Positions 1 through 9,778 of a DNA stretch of 64,000 nt are shown piece after piece (position 1 is the first letter of the stretch; every line of letters begins with the position of its first letter). A program made the translations under genes and the position numbers. Source of the DNA: Lactobacillus sp. YT155 (GTDB taxonomy: Bacteria; Bacillota; Bacilli; Lactobacillales; Lactobacillaceae); contig NZ_JAUKWP010000005.1 of NCBI RefSeq assembly GCF_030504545.1, positions 62,001 to 126,000 of the forward strand, in the 5' to 3' direction. The notes under the pieces were generated by a model. That model was given only the letters and a program-made list of their open reading frames with translations. It searched no databases and was not told the DNA's origin.

Positions 1-503
1 ATAACTTTAGAATAAGCTTTTGTTACTGCTTCTCTGATTTGAGTATTTAATTCTTTAGCTCCTACTTCAGAGATAACTTGTCCAATGTAGTTCAAAGAAT
101 CATTAGTCTTATATTCAATTTGCATCTTCTTAGGATTCTTATCTAAGACAGTTGCAGCATTAGCTGAGAAGTCTTTAGGCAAGGTGATAGTAGTGTAATA
201 TTTCTTATCCTTCATACCTTGCTTAGCTTCTTTAGCTGAGACAAACTTCCAACCTAACTGGTCGTTCTTCTTCAATTCTTTAACCATGTCATCACCGGCG
301 TGCATTTTCACCCCTTGATATGTGACGGGTTGATCTTGATTGACCACCGCAACTGGCAAATGTCCAGTATTTCCATATGGATCCCAAACGGATTTTAAGA
401 AGAAAATACTATATAAGAATGGAATAAACACGATGGCAAATAATGAAATCATCATTAATTTGCTTGATCTGATAAACTTAAATTCATTTTTAATCATTTG
501 CAT
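1..503 (-). CDS. YhgE/Pip family membrane protein, N-terminal part (truncated by window edge)
   Basis: Only the first ~167 residues are present; the gene continues beyond the left edge. ATG at 503 is preceded by GGGAG ten bases upstream. The N-terminus has a short basic stretch, one hydrophobic segment at about residues 15-37, then a conserved-looking block containing NTGHLPVAVVNQDQPV and a soluble extracytoplasmic region. This arrangement (one TM helix, large outer domain, further TM helices at the C-terminus) is that of the YhgE/Pip family, which includes the lactococcal phage infection protein Pip and is related to ABC-2-type permeases. The function in lactobacilli is not established. The C-terminal membrane part cannot be checked here. 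Confidence 0.8.
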   Translation of the reverse strand, partial: MQMIKNEFKFIRSSKLMMISLFAIVFIPFLYSIFFLKSVWDPYGNTGHLPVAVVNQDQPVTYQGVKMHAGDDMVKELKKNDQLGWKFVSAKEAKQGMKDKKYYTTITLPKDFSANAATVLDKNPKKMQIEYKTNDSLNYIGQVISEVGAKELNTQIREAVTKAYSKV

Positions 504-691
504 TTTTGTACAACTCCCAAGTATTAAATCTACTTTCTTTTATTAACTCGACTAGCTTAATTCATTTTAAATCAAAAAACAAGTCATAATACTTAAAAAT
601 TATGATTATATTTTGATATTATGTTGAAATATCAATTTTTGATAATTGTTTTCTGAAAAATGAAAATATTTCTTCCATTCGTATTTTTACA

Positions 692-722
692 TAAAAAAAA
701 CGGGATTACTAGTATCCCGTTT
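692..722 (-). terminator. Rho-independent terminator of gpmA
   Basis: Nine-base-pair stem AAACGGGAT/ATCCCGTTT followed on the minus strand by a run of T. It sits just 3' of the gpmA stop codon. The stretch 504-691 upstream of the YhgE gene is A/T-rich with no other feature that I can support. Confidence 0.9.
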
Positions 723-736
723 GTAAAGTATTTAAC

Positions 737-1426
737 TTAGTTAAGCTTCTTTTTGCTTACAACATTTAGTTTTTCATCTAAATCATAAACAACTGGTTCA
801 CCGGTTGCCATTTCAACATCCATGATATCTTCATCAGAAATGTTTTCAATATATTTTGTCAAGGCACGTAGTGAGTTACCGTGAGCGGCAATAATAACGT
901 TTTTACCATCAAGAAGTTTTGGAGCAATTTCGTCTTCCCAGAATGGAATAACTCTTTCAAGAGTAACTTTTAGGTTTTCTCCACCAGGAATAGCTTTTGG
1001 ATCTAAGTCAGCATAACGACGATCGTTAGCAGCTGAACCTTCATCTGATGCATCCAATAAAGGAGGTAGAACATCATATGAACGACGCCAGATATGAACT
1101 TGATCTTCACCGAATTTTTCAGCAGCTTCAGCTTTGTTTTGGCCTTGAAGAGCACCGTAATGACGTTCGTTTAAACGCCATGATTTCATTTCTGGAACCC
1201 AAAGTTGGTCTGATCCTTCAAGTGCGTAATGCAATGTTTTGATAGCACGTGTTAATACTGAAGTGTATGCTTGATCGAATTCAATACCTTCTTGTTTCAA
1301 AAGACGACCAGCGTTTTGAGCTTGTTTAACTCCTTCTTCACTTAGATCAACATCAACCCAACCAGTAAATAGGTTAGATAGATTCCATTCACTTTGTCCG
1401 TGACGAATAAAAACTAATTTAGCCAT
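737..1426 (-). CDS. gpmA: 2,3-bisphosphoglycerate-dependent phosphoglycerate mutase
   Basis: Interconverts 3- and 2-phosphoglycerate in glycolysis, in the cytosol. The 229-residue length is typical of the cofactor-dependent mutase. The N-terminal motif [10 protein letters not shown] carries the phosphohistidine (His9), [10 protein letters not shown] follows in the middle, and [10 protein letters not shown] near residue 183 holds the second catalytic His. SD GAGG lies 11 nt before the ATG. It is a single-gene unit with its own terminator. The other histidine-phosphatase gene in the window (47763-48386) lacks the long mutase inserts, so this one is the glycolytic enzyme. Confidence 0.97.
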   Translation of the reverse strand: MAKLVFIRHGQSEWNLSNLFTGWVDVDLSEEGVKQAQNAGRLLKQEGIEFDQAYTSVLTRAIKTLHYALEGSDQLWVPEMKSWRLNERHYGALQGQNKAEAAEKFGEDQVHIWRRSYDVLPPLLDASDEGSAANDRRYADLDPKAIPGGENLKVTLERVIPFWEDEIAPKLLDGKNVIIAAHGNSLRALTKYIENISDEDIMDVEMATGEPVVYDLDEKLNVVSKKKLN

Positions 1427-1481
1427 TTGTTATTTGCCTCTTTCTTTTATTAATATCAATTTATTTTACACCAATCAAATA

Positions 1482-2546
1482 TCAGTCGCAATAATAGTAA
1501 TTGTTATTCACCTTTTTTCTGAAATTCAAAAGTGGCTTTTCTTGTTTAGGTTTCACCTGCACATCTAAGATATCTAATAGGAAAGTAAAAATTGGAATAC
1601 CAACAATTAATCCCCATGGACCCATGATCGTTTCCGATATCAATAGAATAATCAACGTGAAGAACATTGGTAAGTGAGTCTTGCTCGACATGAACTTAGG
1701 ATTCAAGAAGTAGGTTTCAAAGGCATGAATAGCAATAATCATGATAATCATGTAGATTACGTCTTTGATTCCGCCAATTGAGTAAGCCACCATTGATAAT
1801 GGAATTAGAGAAATTACCACGCCGGCAACTGGGATCAAGGACAAAATGAATACCATAACTGATAAAGCTAAAATTCCCGGGAACTTCAAGAGAACTAAAG
1901 TAATCGTGGTGATGACAGTGTTAGCAAAAGCAATGAATAATTGAGCTTCTAAAACAACCCCAAAAGTATTCACAAATTTATCAGCGAAAAACTTCAAGTC
2001 TTTGAACAACCAACTATTACGACTCTTTAAGAATAATCGACCAAAAGCATCAACATTATCGACATCAAAGGCATAGAAGAAACTCAAGATAAAGGAAACA
2101 AAGATGGTCATTCCTACTTCACCAACGTTACCTATATAGGTAACAACTTTTTCCAAGCCCATCTTAATTTGGCCATCTAGATTAACTTGACCTACCCAAT
2201 CCATAACGTAGGCAAAGACGGGATTCTTTTGAAGTTGAGGATCATTATAAAAATCAGTTAACGATTTAAACATTTTTGTTAACTGTGTTACCAGTTGTGG
2301 GAAGTACAACGTCACAGCTAGATAAACCAAGTAAACTACTAATAAATAGACAGGAATAATAATCCAGGTTGGTTTGATTTTAATATATTTTTGAACTCTT
2401 CTAACTAACTTAACGGACAAGAAAGTCAAAATAAATGTTAATAAGAAAATGTTCATCATTGAACGCATCAACCATAAAACAAGAATTGTTCCTATTAATA
2501 CTGTATTTCGACGTAGTCTTTCATTAGCAACAAACTTTTCGTACAT
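1482..2546 (-). CDS. AI-2E family transporter (PerM/YtvI-like membrane protein)
   Basis: A 354-residue polytopic membrane protein with two N-terminal hydrophobic segments (about residues 15-60), an isolated segment near 150, and a C-terminal block of four to five segments with FILSLIPVAGVVISLIPL, typical of the AI-2E/PerM family. Some members export autoinducer-2, others are Na+/H+ antiporters; nothing here tells which. SD GAGGAG precedes the ATG. The C-terminal tail ending NNNYYYCD looks unusual but the frame is open to a normal stop. It is monocistronic with respect to its neighbours. Confidence 0.85.
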   Translation of the reverse strand: MYEKFVANERLRRNTVLIGTILVLWLMRSMMNIFLLTFILTFLSVKLVRRVQKYIKIKPTWIIIPVYLLVVYLVYLAVTLYFPQLVTQLTKMFKSLTDFYNDPQLQKNPVFAYVMDWVGQVNLDGQIKMGLEKVVTYIGNVGEVGMTIFVSFILSFFYAFDVDNVDAFGRLFLKSRNSWLFKDLKFFADKFVNTFGVVLEAQLFIAFANTVITTITLVLLKFPGILALSVMVFILSLIPVAGVVISLIPLSMVAYSIGGIKDVIYMIIMIIAIHAFETYFLNPKFMSSKTHLPMFFTLIILLISETIMGPWGLIVGIPIFTFLLDILDVQVKPKQEKPLLNFRKKVNNNYYYCD

Positions 2547-2644
2547 ATAATACTCCTCAAGAATCTTTCATTAGTACTAATAATATCAGTCTTACCCATA
2601 ATATAAAACTATCAAGGTAATAAATTATAAAATTAATTCTAAAC

Positions 2645-2673
2645 AAAAAGAGCGTATGTTTACGCTCTTTTTT
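2645..2673 (-). terminator. Terminator of the acidic SLAP-like gene
   Basis: Stem AAAGAGCGTA/TACGCTCTTT with a four-base loop and a minus-strand T run. The upper arm overlaps the stop codon of the gene ending at 2672. Confidence 0.85.
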
Positions 2674-4681
2674 ATTTATCAAAATACTTCACGTCGTTAG
2701 CTGATACCCATGTATTTTCGGCAATCTTATAATACTTATCGCCCTTATCATCATAACCAACTTCGGTTGTGTACCAGAAAGTCTGGCCCTTAATATTGTC
2801 TTTCAAGAGACGACGTTCTTGAGTTTGATAAGAACTAAATAATCTAACCGTATCGGTCTCATCACCATTAACTTGAACAATTCCATCAACCGCTTCTGAC
2901 TTCTCATCGAACTCAATATCGAATGCATTGTAAACGGCATGAGCATCAGTTTTGGCCATTTCTTTATCGTAGTCGGCATCAAGTTCTTCATTTTCAGAAT
3001 CTTGAATTACTTCTTCTGCTTCATCTTGAACAGGTTCATCAACTTCAATTTCTTCGATGATTTCATCTTCTGAGTTCAATTCATCAGAGTTTTCATCATC
3101 AATAATTTCTTCAATTTCCAATGATTCTGCTTGTTCAAATTTAGGTCTTTCATCAGTTTCTTCAGGCATTTCTTGGAAAATCTTCTTCGAAAGATCCACA
3201 GTTGAAGTAGATTCTACTTCTGGTTCTTCAATAACAATATCGGTTTTTTCTATTTCTTCTTCAAGATCTTCGTCTGCTACCTGCAAGGTAGTCTCATCAG
3301 ATGCATCTTCTTCGGCAACATTTTCATCTTCCAGTTGAGTTTCTTCAACTACTTCCTCTTCAGAGTCAACAGGTTCTTCAACTTGAACTTCTTCTAATTC
3401 AGCAGATTCTTGTTCGTCTTTGACATCTTCGGAGTCAGAAACGTCTTTATTTTCGTTTACTGGTTCTGTAGTAATTTCTTCATCAATATTGATTGGTGAA
3501 CTTTCTAATTCTTCAACGTTATCTTCATGGAACTCTGTAGCTACTTCTGGAATCTCTTCTACTTCACTAGCGACTTCTTCAACTGCAGTCTCTGGAATTT
3601 CTTCAGAATCACTGGCTGATTGATCAGCAACTGGTTGAACTAAACCTGACAACTGTTCTGTTGGCTCAGTAGTTCTTTGAGCAAACATTTCAGCTTCAGC
3701 TTGAGCGACAGTTTGGAATTGAACCGTGTCTTGTCCCAAAATATATTTATTGTCGCCAATCTTACAAAAGTCAACGACTGTATGAAGAATTCCTACTACT
3801 GTATAAGTTGCTCCATTTTCAGGGAATTCATCAGCAAGTGGTTGACCGTTTTCATCATAGAAGAGTTGACTTAGTTGATTATTAAACTCAACTTCAAAAG
3901 GTTCCACTTCCTCATAATCAATCTGTGTATCAACAGCTTCATCGAAATTGTTGATATTGTCTTCTTCCATAATATCTTGTACTTGTTCATCAATATCATC
4001 TGGTGCTTGAACTTCATTAGTTGCTTCAGTCACGTCGGAAACTCTGACATAACGTTTTTCAAAAACTTTATAATACTCAATGTTTTCTAAACTGTTCACA
4101 CGTTTCATATGAACATTAATTTCTTCTCCAGGGAGTAGTTGATCATCTTCGCGGAGATTTCCAAAGTCATCAAATAGCGGAATATGTCCTTTGTCGATGG
4201 CTGTCACAAATTGTTGTGGCTCAATTTCGTGATTTGACCAGATTGAATTAGTATTTTTTTCTAGTTCTTTATTTAAATCAACTTTTTCATAGTCTTCATC
4301 TGAGACCGTCACTTCATTAGTAACAATCAATTCTCTTCTGAGAACTAAGATATCTAAGTCAGCTAAAATTCTTTCCGCAGAATGAATGGGGCGACCATTG
4401 ATAGCAGTTTTGGCACTAGGAAATTTGCTAACTTCAGGAATTACTAAATAAATCATTTGATTGTAGATTTTTTCTTCTTTGAAGACATCATCTAACTCAT
4501 CTTCTCCGTCCACATCAGGCAAAGAAATCTTGATTTTTTCAATTTCAAATTTATGCTTACCACTTTCAATTTCAGCAGTGAAGTTCTCTGGATCAATATA
4601 TTTCTTAACTTCATCACCCAATGGTACTTCGATTGAATCAGCATAATGAACTGATAGAATCGAGCTTTTCGACTTAAACAT
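2672..4681 (-). CDS. Very acidic protein with SLAP-like repeats, function unknown
   Basis: The start is placed at ATG 4681: SD GGGAG lies 8 nt upstream, whereas the longer TTG reading would begin inside that SD. The 669-residue product has an N-terminal domain (about 1-190) that I do not recognise, three segments resembling the surface-layer-associated SLAP module (about 195-225 ending RYVRVSDV, 275-330, and 600-669 ending NTWVSANDVKYFDK), and between the last two a ~240-residue stretch extremely rich in Glu/Asp with Val/Ile. No signal peptide, TM segment or LPXTG motif is visible, which is odd because SLAP modules normally act on the cell surface. Role unknown; a cytosolic or non-classically exported protein are both possible. 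Confidence 0.6.
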   Translation of the reverse strand: MFKSKSSILSVHYADSIEVPLGDEVKKYIDPENFTAEIESGKHKFEIEKIKISLPDVDGEDELDDVFKEEKIYNQMIYLVIPEVSKFPSAKTAINGRPIHSAERILADLDILVLRRELIVTNEVTVSDEDYEKVDLNKELEKNTNSIWSNHEIEPQQFVTAIDKGHIPLFDDFGNLREDDQLLPGEEINVHMKRVNSLENIEYYKVFEKRYVRVSDVTEATNEVQAPDDIDEQVQDIMEEDNINNFDEAVDTQIDYEEVEPFEVEFNNQLSQLFYDENGQPLADEFPENGATYTVVGILHTVVDFCKIGDNKYILGQDTVQFQTVAQAEAEMFAQRTTEPTEQLSGLVQPVADQSASDSEEIPETAVEEVASEVEEIPEVATEFHEDNVEELESSPINIDEEITTEPVNENKDVSDSEDVKDEQESAELEEVQVEEPVDSEEEVVEETQLEDENVAEEDASDETTLQVADEDLEEEIEKTDIVIEEPEVESTSTVDLSKKIFQEMPEETDERPKFEQAESLEIEEIIDDENSDELNSEDEIIEEIEVDEPVQDEAEEVIQDSENEELDADYDKEMAKTDAHAVYNAFDIEFDEKSEAVDGIVQVNGDETDTVRLFSSYQTQERRLLKDNIKGQTFWYTTEVGYDDKGDKYYKIAENTWVSANDVKYFDK

Positions 4682-4800
4682 ATCTGTTTCTCCCAAAATT
4701 TGCTTTAAACTTCATTTTACAACAGTTTCACTATTAATCAAAAGATAGATTAGAAAAAAACTGTGTTAAAATACATAAGTTAACAACAGGAGGCTGAGTC

Positions 4801-5328
4801 ATGGGTCCATTTTCCACACAATTTCATTTATATAGATGGCTACGGATTATCTTTTTATTTGCAACTGGTCTGGTCATTGTCATCAATCCTATTAAAAGTG
4901 AAGACGCAATTGTTTATTTTGTTAGTGCTTATTTATTTATTTACGGCCTAATTGCAATTGCTGATAACATTAAATTATATAAAATTGCTAAAACTGATAG
5001 TATTTCCATGCTCTTAGGAATCGGAAGTATTATCCTATCTGTAATTACGTTATTCGTAGCACGTTTTTTAATTTCTTTAATTCCAATTCTTCTAGGAATT
5101 ATACTAATCGTCAATGGTATCAATCAATTCCGTGATTCAAACGAAGATAGAAAATTCGTCAACGTCACTCCTTGGCTTGATTATTTATATTCAGTATTGA
5201 TGATTGCTGTAGGATTAGTACTTATTTTAAATCCATTAGACATTGTTCGCTTAGTATTCTGGCTCTTCGGATTTGGCCTAATTGCTTTATCAGTTTTTGA
5301 ATTAATAAATACCCGATTATACAAATAA
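4801..5328 (+). CDS. HdeD family membrane protein (DUF308)
   Basis: A 175-residue protein made almost entirely of six hydrophobic segments arranged as three pairs, with the internal repeat (I/V)xGL(I/A)xIxDxIxLYK and IILIVNGINQFRD typical of the HdeD/DUF308 family linked to acid stress in enterobacteria. Strong SD AGGAGG lies ahead of the ATG. It is transcribed divergently from the acidic SLAP-like gene and convergently toward deoB. Function in Gram-positive bacteria is not known. Confidence 0.75.
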   Translation: MGPFSTQFHLYRWLRIIFLFATGLVIVINPIKSEDAIVYFVSAYLFIYGLIAIADNIKLYKIAKTDSISMLLGIGSIILSVITLFVARFLISLIPILLGIILIVNGINQFRDSNEDRKFVNVTPWLDYLYSVLMIAVGLVLILNPLDIVRLVFWLFGFGLIALSVFELINTRLYK

Positions 5329-5361
5329 AAAAGACATCGATTTATTCGATGTCTTTTTTTA
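5327..5361. repeat. 35-bp direct repeat copy 1, acting as a bidirectional terminator
   Basis: Six A, stem GACATCGA/TCGATGTC with loop TTTAT, seven T and an A. It terminates the HdeD-like gene on + and deoB on -. The 35 bases are identical, in the same orientation, to 11014-11048, and the two copies frame the nucleoside island. Confidence 0.95.
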
Positions 5362-5365
5362 TTTA

Positions 5366-6553
5366 TTAATCTAATTCATTCAAAAAACTCTTGCCAGGAA
5401 GATTATTTTCTAAATCAAAATTCTCCAAAATACTTTTTCCTAAATCACTAAAGGATGTTCTTGTTTCTAATTCTCCACCTTGATTTTCTGGCGAGTATAC
5501 AATAAGTGGGACATACTCTCTAGTGTGATCGGTTCCCTTAAACGAAGGGTCATTCCCATGGTCTGCAGTTATCACTAATAAGTCATCATTTTGCAAGTTT
5601 TCAAGTACATTGGAAAGTTGTTTATCTACTTTCATTAATGCCTTTCCATATCCTTCGACATCTCGTCTATGTCCATACTTACTATCAAAATCAACTAAAT
5701 TAGCAAACAATAATCCGTGAAAGTTTTTCTTCACTAAACTAATTATTTTATTCATTCCATCATCGTTACTACTAGTGTGAATCCCGTTAGTAATGCCTCG
5801 CCCAGAAAATATATCGTTAATTTTTCCAATGCCAATAACATCATAATTCGAAGATTTCATTATATCTAAAACAGTTTCTCCTGTTGGTTCCATAGTATAA
5901 TCTCTTCTATTCGATGTTCTTTCGAAATTTGATTTATTTGTTCCAATATAAGGGCGCGCTATTATTCTTCCAACCATTAAATTCAACTCATCAACTAATG
6001 ATCGAACATATCTACATATTCTATACAATTCTTCAATTGAGATAACACCTTCATTTGCAGCAATCTGTAATACGGAATCTCCAGATGTATAGACAATTAA
6101 ACTTCCATCTCTAATCTGTTCTTCGCCATAGTCTTTTATTACTTCAGTTCCAGAATATGGCTTATTCACTATTACTTTTCTTCCCGAAAATTTCTCAATT
6201 TTTTTTATCACTTCTTCAGGGAAACCATTAGGGAAAAAACCCATTTTTTGCTCTACCGGCAACCCCATCATTTCCCAATGTCCGTCCATGCTATCTTTAC
6301 CCGCAGAGACTTCCCTCATTTTTCCGACATGAGCCATTGGAAATTCTTGAATTTTAATTCTATTCAATGGTTTATTTTTTCTAATATTACCCAATCCTAG
6401 AACTTCTAGATTTTTTAATCGAAAATCGCCCTTGTAATTGCTTGCAATATGACCTATTGTATCAGCTCCGATATCATCATATTTATCTGCATCACTTGCC
6501 TCGCCTATCCCCACTGAATCGAGAACGATCACAATTATTCTACTATACTTCAT
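5366..6553 (-). CDS. deoB: Phosphopentomutase
   Basis: Converts ribose-1-phosphate or deoxyribose-1-phosphate to the 5-phosphates, feeding nucleoside sugars into central metabolism. The 395 residues begin with the metal-binding [16 protein letters not shown] and carry [13 protein letters not shown] (phosphorylated Thr/Ser region), [15 protein letters not shown] and [19 protein letters not shown], all alkaline-phosphatase-superfamily metal sites of DeoB. The ATG lies inside the end of the upstream MFS gene (11-bp overlap), so it is translationally coupled as last gene of the island operon. The neighbouring nucleoside phosphorylase supplies its substrate. Confidence 0.95.
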   Translation of the reverse strand: MKYSRIIVIVLDSVGIGEASDADKYDDIGADTIGHIASNYKGDFRLKNLEVLGLGNIRKNKPLNRIKIQEFPMAHVGKMREVSAGKDSMDGHWEMMGLPVEQKMGFFPNGFPEEVIKKIEKFSGRKVIVNKPYSGTEVIKDYGEEQIRDGSLIVYTSGDSVLQIAANEGVISIEELYRICRYVRSLVDELNLMVGRIIARPYIGTNKSNFERTSNRRDYTMEPTGETVLDIMKSSNYDVIGIGKINDIFSGRGITNGIHTSSNDDGMNKIISLVKKNFHGLLFANLVDFDSKYGHRRDVEGYGKALMKVDKQLSNVLENLQNDDLLVITADHGNDPSFKGTDHTREYVPLIVYSPENQGGELETRTSFSDLGKSILENFDLENNLPGKSFLNELD

Positions 6554-7745
6554 TTTCTGTTTTACTTCCCTTCATTGGATTAGGTATGACATTAATGATT
6601 ATTAAAGAAACAAGGTAAATACTTGCCAAGAATAATAATGCATATGTAAAGCCACTTTTATCTATAACATAACCAATTATTATCGGAGAGAGTCCACCTA
6701 CTGCTCTACCAGTATTGAATATAGCATTATTAGCAAAACTTCTAATTTCAGTTGGATAAAAACTACTTATTAAAGCTCCGAATCCAGCATTCATTCCGTT
6801 TGCGAAGAATCCAACAACTGCACCAACAAGTAACATTAAGTAAGCATTATCAACATAAATATAAAATATAATAGAAACCCCAGCTAAAATTAGAAAAATT
6901 GAGTACGCAATTTTTGATCCATATTTATCCAGAACTTTCCCAAAGGTCAACATACCAATTGACATTCCAACGATTGTAGAAATCATCCAAATTGATGAAC
7001 CTGAAACTGATAACCCTAACTTATTTTCAAGATATGATGGCAACCAATTCATCAACCCATAATATCCAGCAACTTGCACTGCAGACATTACTGTTAATCC
7101 TAAAGTAATTCCTGTAGTTTTAGCATTCTTAAAAAGAAGTTTGAAAAAACCAATTTTCACATCTTTTTTCTCTTTACTTTCTTGCCATGATTTTGTTTCA
7201 GGTAATTTCCTTCTAACAAAAAATGCCAATATCACCGGAATTAGACCAAATAGAAAAGTTGCTCTCCAACCAAAATACGGAGTAATCATTGCAGCAATGA
7301 TTGCAGCTAAGATAGTTCCCATTTGACCTCCAACCGTAATCCAGGAAGACATTTGACCACGCTTTTCTTTTGGAAATGATTCTGCTACTAAGGCCATTCC
7401 AATACCATATTCACCACCAGCACCAAAACCAACAAGAAATCTTAATATATATATTTCAATCATACTGTTAGCAAATGCCATTAAGGCCGTTGCTATCGCA
7501 AAAATAAAAATAGTATATGAAAAAACTTTAATTCTTCCCTTTCTATCTGCTAAATATCCAAAAAGTAACCCTCCTAGCAGCATTCCAATGTTAGTTATAG
7601 CTGGGAGTAATCCTCCTTCTGCCGATGGTATATGGAACTCGCTGATAATTGAGCTAAGGGCAAATGAAAGTAGAAGGACGTCCATCCCTTCAAGTCCTAA
7701 ACCAAGCATAGAAGATACTAAAATACTTTTTTTATTATCTTTCAT
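6543..7745 (-). CDS. MFS transporter, candidate nucleoside or nucleobase permease (copy 2)
   Basis: A 400-residue protein with 12 predicted TM segments and MFS signature blocks: [13 protein letters not shown] after TM2, [13 protein letters not shown] in TM4 and PETKSWQ after TM6, as in the metabolite:H+ symporter (AAHS-like) branch. It is clearly a paralogue of the MFS gene at 8495-9703: both contain [21 protein letters not shown] or near-identical blocks. SD AAAGGAGG precedes the ATG. Position between the phosphorylase and deoB implies uptake of a nucleoside or export of the released base; the substrate is inferred from context only. Confidence 0.8.
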   Translation of the reverse strand: MKDNKKSILVSSMLGLGLEGMDVLLLSFALSSIISEFHIPSAEGGLLPAITNIGMLLGGLLFGYLADRKGRIKVFSYTIFIFAIATALMAFANSMIEIYILRFLVGFGAGGEYGIGMALVAESFPKEKRGQMSSWITVGGQMGTILAAIIAAMITPYFGWRATFLFGLIPVILAFFVRRKLPETKSWQESKEKKDVKIGFFKLLFKNAKTTGITLGLTVMSAVQVAGYYGLMNWLPSYLENKLGLSVSGSSIWMISTIVGMSIGMLTFGKVLDKYGSKIAYSIFLILAGVSIIFYIYVDNAYLMLLVGAVVGFFANGMNAGFGALISSFYPTEIRSFANNAIFNTGRAVGGLSPIIIGYVIDKSGFTYALLFLASIYLVSLIIINVIPNPMKGSKTENEV

Positions 7746-7761
7746 AGATAGCCTCCTTTAC

Positions 7762-8502
7762 TTATAATACAGAGTCCAATACCGAGTTAGCTGATTTTTT
7801 ATGAATTACTTTATAATCCTTATCATCTGCCCATTTATAATCAGATCTACTTAAATGTACAACTAAACAATTAGCAACTGGAATATTGTAAATTGACCCT
7901 AGTAAGAAAAGAACCGCCGATTCCATCTCAGCATTAATTACTCCACGATCAATCCAGTAATTCATCATCTTCTCATCGACTTTAAGTGATGATCCTTTTA
8001 TATTAGGTTGTCTATATTGTCCAAAGAAGTAAGTTTCTGTCGTCAATCCTACTCCTGTATATACATTGAATCCATTTTTTTGAGCACCATTATAAATTTT
8101 AGCTGTCAGTAATGGATCAGCAACTGCTGGATAAACATCTGGAACATACTCACCAAGCAATCCTGAAGTTCTTGCCATTGCTCGATTAATAATCAAGTCT
8201 CCTGGGCGAATATCTTCGCTCCATGCTCCACATCCGCCACATCGTATAATCTGTTTAGCACCGTTTTCTATCAATTCAATTATGCATATTTCAGTAGAAC
8301 CAACTCCCATACCAGTTGAACATACTGAAACTTCGTGTCCTTTGTATTTACCTTTAATTAAAACAAATTCTCTACTATCTTCTAATTTTTTCTTGTTTTC
8401 CCAGTCTTCTGAGATTAGTTCTACTCTTCCGGGATCACCAACAATAAGAGTCACTTCTCCTAAATCACCATAATTAGTATTTTTTAAATGCTCACTACTC
8501 AT
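7762..8502 (-). CDS. Nucleoside phosphorylase (uridine/purine phosphorylase NP-I family)
   Basis: Phosphorolysis of a nucleoside to base plus (deoxy)ribose-1-phosphate. The 246-residue product has the NP-I motifs: VGDPGRVE (phosphate site), STGMGVGSTE, RCGGCGAW and NAEMESAVLF, the last with the Glu-Met-Glu ribose-binding signature. Start taken at ATG 8502, eight bases after GGAG; the GTG at 8511 lies within the SD. It overlaps the upstream MFS gene by 8 bp. The family splits into uridine phosphorylase and PNP-like enzymes; the Udp branch looks nearest but base specificity cannot be assigned by eye. Confidence 0.88.
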   Translation of the reverse strand: MSSEHLKNTNYGDLGEVTLIVGDPGRVELISEDWENKKKLEDSREFVLIKGKYKGHEVSVCSTGMGVGSTEICIIELIENGAKQIIRCGGCGAWSEDIRPGDLIINRAMARTSGLLGEYVPDVYPAVADPLLTAKIYNGAQKNGFNVYTGVGLTTETYFFGQYRQPNIKGSSLKVDEKMMNYWIDRGVINAEMESAVLFLLGSIYNIPVANCLVVHLSRSDYKWADDKDYKVIHKKSANSVLDSVL

Positions 8503-9703
8503 TATTTTCACTCCTTTTGTTTAAGTTTAATGTTAATACTGTAAAGAAAGAAATAATATATAACATTGCTAAAAATCCCATAGTAATTGTCAAATTAAAA
8601 TTATCTAAAAGGTACCCGATTACAACTGCTGAAAATCCACCTACAGCACGACCAATATTAAAAATAATATTATTTGCCGTAGCTCTAATTTTTGTTTCAT
8701 ACAAATCTCCAACTATTGCTCCGTATCCTGCATTCATTCCATTTGCAAAAAATCCAACTATTGCTCCACCCATTAGCAAACTGAATTCATTATTAGCAAA
8801 CGAATATAAGAATACTGAAACAGCTGATGCAAGTAAAAATAATGAATATGCTACCTTTGGTCCAATTCTATCCATTATTTGTCCGAATACTAACATTCCT
8901 AATGACATTCCTACAATTGTAGCAATCATCCAAATTGAAGAACCTGAGACTGATAGTCCTGATTTTTCTTGCAATATTGAAGGGAGCCAATTCATTAGTC
9001 CAAAGTATCCAGCAACTTGTACAATCGCCATAACCATTAATCTTAGTGTGTTTCCAATATTCCCTTTTTTAAATAAAATCGAAAGAATTGCCGCAGAGTT
9101 ACTTTCTTCTTTCTCTTGACTCTTTTTCCATTCAGAAGATTCGGGAACTTTATAATAGACAAAAATTCCTAAAATAATTGGTATTGCTCCAAAAAGAAAT
9201 AGTCCACGCCAGCCTGACATTGGAATAATTATTGCCGCTGCTATTGCTGCAATAATACTACCTATTTGTCCAGCAACTGTAACATATGAATTTATTCTTC
9301 CTCTTTTATTCTGTGGGTATACGTCAGCAACCATAGACATGATTACTCCATAAACTCCACCTCCACCAATACCTACAATAAATCTAAGAATATAAATTAT
9401 GAATATGTTTGGAGAAAACGCCATAAGTCCAGTAGCTAGTGCATATAAAATTGTTGTAATAGAATAAATTTTTACCCTACCATATTTATCAGCTAAGGGA
9501 CCGAAAAAAATTCCTCCTACTAGCATTCCAATATTAGTTATTGTGGAAATCAGCCCACCCGCTGCCCCACTAATGTGATAAGTTATCATCATACTGCTAA
9601 GAACAAATGATAATAACATCGTACTTGCAGACTGCGCTGACAACCCAAGTGAACTAGTTATAAGTGCTCTTTTTTGTTCCTTTTCTACATTTTCATTATT
9701 CAT
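8495..9703 (-). CDS. MFS transporter, candidate nucleoside permease (copy 1, first gene of island operon)
   Basis: A 402-residue, 12-TM MFS protein, paralogous to the gene at 6543-7745 (shared GPLADKYGRVKIY-type loop, RFIVGIGGGGVYG, PESSEW). Its ATG follows AAGGAG by six bases. It is the promoter-proximal gene of an operon MFS-phosphorylase-MFS-deoB, reading away from the divergent PucR-type regulator. Two related permeases in one four-gene nucleoside operon suggest either two substrates or uptake plus efflux. Substrate is an inference from neighbours. Confidence 0.8.
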   Translation of the reverse strand: MNNENVEKEQKRALITSSLGLSAQSASTMLLSFVLSSMMITYHISGAAGGLISTITNIGMLVGGIFFGPLADKYGRVKIYSITTILYALATGLMAFSPNIFIIYILRFIVGIGGGGVYGVIMSMVADVYPQNKRGRINSYVTVAGQIGSIIAAIAAAIIIPMSGWRGLFLFGAIPIILGIFVYYKVPESSEWKKSQEKEESNSAAILSILFKKGNIGNTLRLMVMAIVQVAGYFGLMNWLPSILQEKSGLSVSGSSIWMIATIVGMSLGMLVFGQIMDRIGPKVAYSLFLLASAVSVFLYSFANNEFSLLMGGAIVGFFANGMNAGYGAIVGDLYETKIRATANNIIFNIGRAVGGFSAVVIGYLLDNFNLTITMGFLAMLYIISFFTVLTLNLNKRSENNE

Positions 9704-9721
9704 TTCATTTCTCCTTACTTA

Positions 9722-9735
9722 TTTGTATATTTGAA
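9722..9735 (+). promoter_or_regulatory. Putative operator repeat R1 for the PucR-type regulator
   Basis: TTTGTATATTTGAA, repeated exactly at 9794-9807 in the divergent MFS/regulator intergenic region. The copy lies just upstream of the SD of the MFS gene. A degenerate inverted relative (AAATACAAAT) lies at 9771-9780. Confidence 0.5.
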
Positions 9736-9778
9736 TGCTACCACCTTTCTTTTTTAATAACTATGTACTAAAATACAA

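Noticed and set aside
1-503. Prophage remnant, because the Pip family name means phage infection protein
   Set aside because: YhgE/Pip is a chromosomal membrane protein family used as phage receptor; no phage genes are near.
2645-2673. Possible copy of the AGAGCGTGACAAG element (shares AGAGCGT)
   Set aside because: It is a simple terminator hairpin AGAGCGTA/TACGCTCT, without GACAAG or the conserved 3' end.
3057-3338. Serine-rich plus-strand open frame
   Set aside because: It is the antisense of the Glu/Asp-rich region of the gene at 2672-4681; no SD, and Ser codons mirror GAA/GAT codons.
8517-9119. 200-residue plus-strand open frame
   Set aside because: Antisense shadow of the MFS gene at 8495-9703, with no SD or family pattern.
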